From Jiella pacifica (lineage in GTDB: Bacteria; Pseudomonadota; Alphaproteobacteria; Rhizobiales; Rhizobiaceae), in assembly GCF_010500815.1 (NCBI RefSeq), contig NZ_JAAAMG010000001.1, forward strand, positions 1 through 64,000: a stretch of DNA of 64,000 nucleotides. The letters are read 5' to 3'. A program made the position numbers and the translations under genes. Each line of letters begins with the position of its first letter. Within the stretch, counting starts at the first letter, position 1. Shown in pieces: positions 59,073-64,000 of the stretch. A model generated the notes under the pieces. The model was given only the letters and a program-made list of their open reading frames with translations, searched no databases and was not told where the DNA came from.

Positions 59073-60889
59073 CCGGCCGGCAGCGAGACGACGAAACGGG
59101 CGCCGCGAATCCTGCCGGGCGCCGCCGGATCGACGATGTTCTCCGCCCGCAGCGTTCCCTCATGAGCTTCGACGATCTGACGCGAGATCGACAGGCCGAG
59201 ACCGGAGTTCTGGCCGAAGGCCTCGCCGGCGGGGCGATCGGTGTAGAAGCGCTCGAAAATGCGGTCGATGTCCTCGGCCTGGATGCCGGGGCCGTTGTCT
59301 TCGATGGCGACGACGACCCGCGGGCCGCGGCGGCGGATCGAAACGTCGATGCGGCCGCCGTCTGCCGGCACGAAGGAGCGGGCATTCTCGATCAGATTGG
59401 TGAACACCTGGCTCAGCCGCAGGTCGTGCCCCGACACCACGTAACCCTGCCTCTGGGCGGGAGGAAGCTTTTGGGCCTCGAAGTTGATCGTCAGCTTGCG
59501 CCCCATGGTCGTGTGGCCCCGCGCGCCGTCGACGACGGAGCGCAGCAGTGCGGCGAGATCGACCTTGTCGGCAACATTCCGCGCCAGTTCCGCGTCGAGG
59601 CGCGAGGCGTCCGAAATGTCGGTGATCAGGCGATCGAGGCGTCGGACGTCGTGCTGGATGATCTCCATCAGCCGGGTTTTCGAGGTCTCGTTCTTGGCGA
59701 GCGGCAGCGTCTCGACGGCACTGCGCAGCGAGGTGAGGGGGTTCTTCAGTTCGTGGCTGACGTCGGCGGCGAAGGATTCGATCGCGTCGATCCGGGCGTA
59801 GAGGGAGCGGGTCATCTGGCCGAGAGCCCGGGCGAGATTGCCGATCTCGTCGGTGCGGTCGCCGAAATCGGGAATCGCCGCCCGGTCCTTCACGCCCCGG
59901 CGCACCCTGATGGCGGCGGCGGACAGCCGGCGGAGCGGCGTGGCGATGGTCGAGGCGAGCAGCGTCGACAAGACGATGACGACGAGGGCCGCGACGCCGA
60001 AGACACGCACGATCGCCATGCGCTCGGCCTGGACGATCTTGTCGATGTCGCCGCCCTGGGTGGAAAGCAGCAGCACGCCGAGAACGGCGCGAAAACGCTG
60101 GATGGGAACTGCGACGGAGACGATCAGCTCGCCGTTCTCCGTCGCCCGCACGACGGTGGCCGGGCCGCCGGTCAGGGCGTTCATCACCTCGGGATAGGAG
60201 GTGCCCGAGCCGCCGGGCGCCTCGTGATAGATCGGCAGGTCGCTGCCGGTGAAGATGCTGCGAAGGTAGTCGAGGAAGCGGCCGGCGGGATCGGGCTCGT
60301 CCTGAGAGACCGGTGGCAGGTCGTAACGCAGGATCTGGCCGCGGGAATAGAGATGGCGGGAATCGAGGATCAGATTGGCGTCCCGGTCGTAGAGGCGCGC
60401 CCGGGTGCGGGTTGGCGAAATCAGCCGCCGGAGGAGCGGCGCGACCCGTTCCGGATTGATCGGAAAGTCCAGGCTGTCGGTCGCCTCCGCCGAGGGTGCC
60501 AGCGTGTCTCCGGCCTGAAGCTCGAGCAGCTTTTCCGGATCGAGGGTGATCGAATTGGTCTCGACCGTCGCCGAGGAGGCGATTGCGGCGGCGATGATCT
60601 CGCCCTGTGTCAGGAGACTTTCGACCCGGGCGTCGATCAGGCCGGCGCGGAACTGGTTCAGATAGAGGATGCCGGTGACGAGGACGATCAGCGCCACGAG
60701 GTTGAGAAAGACGATCCGCCGGGTCAGCGACGAGAAGATCGAATGGCCGAGCAGCCACCGCACGCGATAGAGCACACGGCGAATGAACGGCAGCCGGCGC
60801 AGCCGCTTGCGCAACGCCGCGTCGCGGCGCAGGCGCCGGTCACCCGCTTCGTGATCCTGCTTCTCTTCGCCTTCCAATACCGAAACCAT
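59069..60889 (-). CDS. chvG: Sensor histidine kinase ChvG
   Basis: This 606-residue inner-membrane kinase has two membrane segments (residues ~58-78 and ~296-316) flanking a periplasmic sensor domain. HAMP and then the H-box FAADVSHELKNPLTSL follow, with His379 as the phosphorylation site. N-box NLIENARSF and G-boxes DNGPGI and GLGLSIS complete the kinase domain. ChvG/ExoS/BvrS kinases respond to acid and envelope stress and are repressed by a periplasmic partner, ExoR, in relatives. It is coupled to hprK. Confidence 0.93.
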   Translation of the reverse strand: MVSVLEGEEKQDHEAGDRRLRRDAALRKRLRRLPFIRRVLYRVRWLLGHSIFSSLTRRIVFLNLVALIVLVTGILYLNQFRAGLIDARVESLLTQGEIIAAAIASSATVETNSITLDPEKLLELQAGDTLAPSAEATDSLDFPINPERVAPLLRRLISPTRTRARLYDRDANLILDSRHLYSRGQILRYDLPPVSQDEPDPAGRFLDYLRSIFTGSDLPIYHEAPGGSGTSYPEVMNALTGGPATVVRATENGELIVSVAVPIQRFRAVLGVLLLSTQGGDIDKIVQAERMAIVRVFGVAALVVIVLSTLLASTIATPLRRLSAAAIRVRRGVKDRAAIPDFGDRTDEIGNLARALGQMTRSLYARIDAIESFAADVSHELKNPLTSLRSAVETLPLAKNETSKTRLMEIIQHDVRRLDRLITDISDASRLDAELARNVADKVDLAALLRSVVDGARGHTTMGRKLTINFEAQKLPPAQRQGYVVSGHDLRLSQVFTNLIENARSFVPADGGRIDVSIRRRGPRVVVAIEDNGPGIQAEDIDRIFERFYTDRPAGEAFGQNSGLGLSISRQIVEAHEGTLRAENIVDPAAPGRIRGARFVVSLPAG

Positions 60890-61080
60890 GGACCTTCATG
60901 TCTCGCGCCAGGGGATCTCGGAGCGCATCCGGTGTCGCCGGAGGGCACCCGTTCGGCGCGTTCAGCCGGAGCTTTCGTGCCGCCGCCGCTGGTGGTTCCC
61001 GCGGCTGCCGGCTTCGTTCGCCACCGAGCCCCGGCTGTCTGCGGCACGGCGCAGCCGGGACCTGTCGTGGATGCGAACGG

Positions 61081-61788
61081 CTACGCCTCGCGGAAGCGGT
61101 AGCCCACCCCATAGAGCGTTTCGATCATGTCGAAGTCGTCGTCGATCGCCTTGAACTTCTTGCGCAGCCGCTTGATGTGGCTGTCGATGGTGCGGTCGTC
61201 GACATAGACCTGCTCGTCATAGGCGGCGTCCATCAGGGCGTCGCGGCTCTTCACCACGCCCGGACGCATCGCCAGCGAGTGCAGGATGAGAAACTCCGTG
61301 ACCGTCAGGGTCACGGGCTTGGCCTTCCAGGTGCAGGTGTGGCGCTCCTGGTCCATCACCAGCTGGCCGCGTTCCAGGGAGGATTCCGGCGTCGCCGTCG
61401 TGCCCGGCTTGGCGGTGACGTCGCGTGGGGCGCCGCGCCTCAGGATCGCCCGCACGCGTTCGACCAGGAGCCTTTGGGAGAAGGGTTTGCGGATATAGTC
61501 GTCCGCGCCCATCTTCAGCCCGAACAGCTCGTCGATCTCCTCGTCCTTGGACGTGAGGAAGATTACCGGCAGGTCGGACTTCTGCCGCAGCCGGCGCAAA
61601 AGCTCCATTCCGTCCATGCGGGGCATCTTGATATCGAAGATGGCGAGATGCGGCGGGCTCGACTGCAGACCTTCCAGCGCCGAAGCACCGTCGGTATAGG
61701 TCTCGACCCGGTAACCCTCGTTCTCCAAAGCAATCGAGACGGACGTCAGAATGTTTCGGTCGTCGTCCACGAGGGCGATTGTCGGCAT
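61081..61788 (-). CDS. chvI: Response regulator ChvI
   Basis: This 235-residue OmpR-type regulator has receiver acidic residues VDDD (8-10), phospho-acceptor Asp52 ([10 protein letters not shown]) and Lys in LTSKDEE. A C-terminal winged helix follows ([43 protein letters not shown]). It lies 191 bases upstream of chvG in the same direction and is divergent from pckA, the conserved rhizobial order. Confidence 0.94.
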   Translation of the reverse strand: MPTIALVDDDRNILTSVSIALENEGYRVETYTDGASALEGLQSSPPHLAIFDIKMPRMDGMELLRRLRQKSDLPVIFLTSKDEEIDELFGLKMGADDYIRKPFSQRLLVERVRAILRRGAPRDVTAKPGTTATPESSLERGQLVMDQERHTCTWKAKPVTLTVTEFLILHSLAMRPGVVKSRDALMDAAYDEQVYVDDRTIDSHIKRLRKKFKAIDDDFDMIETLYGVGYRFREA

Positions 61789-62443
61789 TTCAAACTTCTC
61801 CAGTCTTCAGATCCGGCTGCGGACCGCAACAGGTGTCGCGCGGCGAGCGCCGCCGGATCAGGCGTGGCGGCGGCCCGACGGTCTGGCGCCGCAGGTGTGC
61901 CTGCTCCCGCCTGTGTCGAGCCATGCCAACGCATGAGATGAGCCCCTTACTTGACATCAATCCGCATAAAAATGTGGCAGACAGCGAAATCGGCAACATA
62001 GCCCCGATGTCATGGCCTCGATGCGTCTGCCGAGGAGGCTCGGGCCGGCTCGTCTTCAAGCTCCGGCCGCGCCGTCTCGGCATATCGATCCGCCCTGTCA
62101 TCGACGCGCGCGGCGCGCGACGCAGCAGAGGCCGGTCGACGCGTCACTATAACAGAAGATAGCGGGAATACAGCCCGTCCCGGCAGGGGCGGCAGGCTGC
62201 GTCGGCTGCCCTGCGTGACATGCTGGAACGTCCGGCCGCGAAGGCCGCCGGATCGTCACTCGAAATGAAGTATCGGCACAGATTCAAGCATCGAAACGAT
62301 TAGAACGCGGTCAAACCCGACTTAATCGATTAAATTACTGATATCGTTAAGTTTTAATTGCGATAGTGCTTGCGGGTGACTGGGCCGTCGTCTATCTGTC
62401 GTCAAATCCAGGGTGGGTCGAGCGAGTTTTCAGGAGGCGAGTG
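61789..62443. promoter_or_regulatory. Divergent regulatory region between chvI and pckA
   Basis: These 655 bases contain no supported gene. The right-hand part is AT-rich and holds a perfect 12-bp palindrome TTAATCGATTAA at 62322-62333, about 110 bases before pckA. A LacI-family regulator (PckR) acts on pckA in Sinorhizobium, so this is a candidate site; assignment is inference. No clear promoter hexamers were identified. Confidence 0.45.
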
Positions 62444-64000
62444 GTGGATCAGATCGGGACGCGAAATCCGCAAGTCGGGATCGAAACGACGGGGCTGGAG
62501 GGGCTTTCCTCCATCCGTTGGAACCTGCCGGAAGCCGAACTCGTCGAGATCGCCGTCAAGCGGGGCGAGGCGCGGCTGACCGCCCATGGCGCCCTCGTCG
62601 CCACCACCGGCAAGCATACCGGCCGCTCCGCCAAGGACAAGTTCGTCGTCCGCGACGAGAATACTGAGCCGGCGGTGTGGTGGGACAACAACGCCGCGAT
62701 GGAGCCGGAAGCCTTCGAGCGGCTCTACGAAGACTTCAAGGCCGCGGCGAAGGGCCGGGACCTCTTCGTTCAGGATCTCGTCGGCGGCGCCGATCCCGAA
62801 AACGCCATCAATGTCCGCGTCGTCACCGAATATGCCTGGCACTCGCTGTTCATCCGCAATCTCCTGATCCGTCCCTCCGCCGAGGCGCTGAAGAGCTTCG
62901 TGCCGGAGATGACGATCATCGACCTGCCGTCCTTCACCGCCGATCCGGAGCGGCACGGCTGCCGCTCCGAGACGGTCATCGCCTGCGACCTCAGCCGCAA
63001 CATCGTCCTGATCGGCGGCACCTCCTATGCCGGCGAAATGAAGAAGTCGGTGTTCACCGCGCTGAACTGGCGGCTGCCGGCGAACGGCGTCATGCCGATG
63101 CACTGTTCGGCGAATGTCGGCCCCGACGGCGACGGCGCGGTGTTCTTCGGCCTGTCGGGGACGGGCAAGACGACGCTTTCGGCCGATCCGCACCGCACCC
63201 TCATCGGCGACGACGAGCATGGCTGGGGCGAAAACGGCATCTTCAACTTCGAGGGTGGCTGCTACGCCAAGACCATTCGCCTCTCGGCCGAGGCGGAACC
63301 GGAGATCTTCGCCACCACCCGCCGGTTCGGCACCGTCCTGGAAAACGTCGTTCTCGACGAGAACCGCGTCCCCGACTTCGACGACGGCTCGCTGACCGAG
63401 AATACCCGCGCGGCCTACCCGCTGCACTTCATCGCCAATGCGTCGGAGACCGGCCGGGGCGGCCATCCGAAGAACGTCATCATGCTGACGGCCGACGCCT
63501 TCGGCGTCCTGCCGCCGATCGCCAGGCTGACCCCGGCCGAGGCGATGTATCACTTCCTGTCCGGCTACACCGCCAAGGTCGCCGGAACCGAAAAGGGCGT
63601 CACCGAACCGGAGGCGACGTTCTCGACATGCTTCGGCGCGCCCTTCATGCCACGCCATCCGAGCGAATACGGCAATCTCCTGCGCGATCTCATCGCCCGC
63701 CACGGCACCCATTGCTGGCTGGTCAACACCGGCTGGACGGGCGGGGCCTACGGGACCGGTAGGCGCATGCCGATCAAGGTGACGCGGGCGCTGCTCGCGG
63801 CCGCGCTCGACGGCAGCCTGAACGGGGCCGAGTTCCGAAACGACGCGAATTTCGGCTTCCAGGTGCCGGTGGCGGTCGAGGGTGTCGATCCGGGCATTCT
63901 CGACCCGCGCTCGACCTGGAGCGATGCGGCGGCCTACGACCGCCAGGCGGCCAAGCTGGTCTCGATGTTCCGGAAGAACTTCGAACGGTTCGCCGCCCAT
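62444..64000 (+). CDS. pckA: Phosphoenolpyruvate carboxykinase (ATP), 3' end beyond the window
   Basis: There are 519 residues in the window; the family is about 536, so only the last few are missing. It converts oxaloacetate and ATP to PEP for gluconeogenesis. Kinase-1a [14 protein letters not shown] (P-loop GLSGTGKT at 236-243) and kinase-2 [10 protein letters not shown] (253-262) are intact, and [12 protein letters not shown] is the substrate site. The start is the second of two tandem GTGs (62444), six bases after AGGAGG. It is divergent from chvI. Confidence 0.95.
   Translation, partial: MDQIGTRNPQVGIETTGLEGLSSIRWNLPEAELVEIAVKRGEARLTAHGALVATTGKHTGRSAKDKFVVRDENTEPAVWWDNNAAMEPEAFERLYEDFKAAAKGRDLFVQDLVGGADPENAINVRVVTEYAWHSLFIRNLLIRPSAEALKSFVPEMTIIDLPSFTADPERHGCRSETVIACDLSRNIVLIGGTSYAGEMKKSVFTALNWRLPANGVMPMHCSANVGPDGDGAVFFGLSGTGKTTLSADPHRTLIGDDEHGWGENGIFNFEGGCYAKTIRLSAEAEPEIFATTRRFGTVLENVVLDENRVPDFDDGSLTENTRAAYPLHFIANASETGRGGHPKNVIMLTADAFGVLPPIARLTPAEAMYHFLSGYTAKVAGTEKGVTEPEATFSTCFGAPFMPRHPSEYGNLLRDLIARHGTHCWLVNTGWTGGAYGTGRRMPIKVTRALLAAALDGSLNGAEFRNDANFGFQVPVAVEGVDPGILDPRSTWSDAAAYDRQAAKLVSMFRKNFERFAAH

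Noticed and set aside
61779-62162. Short plus-strand ORF in the chvI-pckA spacer
   Set aside because: No ribosome site, skewed Arg/Pro/Ser composition and no recognisable motif.

Overview
This is a GC-rich (by eye mid-60s %), gene-dense chromosomal window from an alphaproteobacterium, most likely Hyphomicrobiales (Rhizobiales). An Aurantimonadaceae-like genome is plausible but not proven. The main clues are the order pckA / chvI-chvG-hprK-EIIA(Man)-HPr, the rpsA-cmk-aroA neighbourhood with a class II (CP4-like) EPSP synthase, an atpHAGDC operon, a FYDLN/TIGR02300 protein, and RIME-like palindromic intergenic repeats. No rRNA, tRNA, CRISPR array, transposase or phage gene was recognised.

Layout: (1) 0.2-3.9 kb: MFS transporter, glutamyl-tRNA synthetase and a secreted Kazal-type inhibitor. 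(2) 3.9-8.8 kb: a xylose-type ABC importer (xylF-xylH-single-domain ATPase) on the minus strand, divergent from a ROK repressor, with an intercistronic hairpin plus T-run after xylF and a terminator at the end. (3) 8.8-12.3 kb: a periplasmic di-haem oxidoreductase and an FG-GAP/UnbV (CRTAC1-type) exported protein, separated by a repeat with perfect 31-bp inverted arms. (4) 12.4-15.3 kb: glucan glucosyltransferase OpgH translationally coupled to a FkbM methyltransferase. (5) 15.3-16.7 kb: an AT-rich pocket with two orphan genes. (6) 16.7-27.9 kb: a minus-strand type VI secretion operon (ompA-tssA-B-C-hcp-tssE-F-G-H) that lacks the membrane complex, baseplate TssK and VgrG. (7) 28-34 kb: GST, an orphan exported protein, RlmJ, an old-yellow-enzyme reductase, fused siroheme synthase and RppH. 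(8) 34-39.2 kb: F1 ATP synthase operon with a small cysteine-containing gene inserted between atpD and atpC. (9) 39.4-47.5 kb: a DUF4345 membrane protein and a coupled DUF4129-DUF4350-MoxR-DUF58-SpoIIM-RDD membrane cluster, followed by one more polytopic protein. (10) 47.6-52.2 kb: RNase HII, PA0069-type radical SAM protein, small glycosyltransferase-like protein, and a TetR/oxidoreductase divergent pair with two visible operators. (11) 52.2-57.1 kb: rpsA, cmk, aroA and a FYDLN acidic protein. (12) 57.5-64 kb: HPr, EIIA(Man), HprK, ChvG, ChvI and divergent pckA, which runs off the right end.

Functionally the window mixes core housekeeping (translation, ATP synthesis, aromatic biosynthesis, gluconeogenesis and its regulatory phosphorelay) with envelope and secretion accessory loci. 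The places most worth a second look are the AT-rich pocket beside the T6SS, the half T6SS operon, the small gene inside the atp operon, the coupled MoxR/DUF58 membrane cluster, the opgH-fkbM pair and the di-haem/CRTAC1 pair. All calls rest on reading the sequence; no database search was possible.
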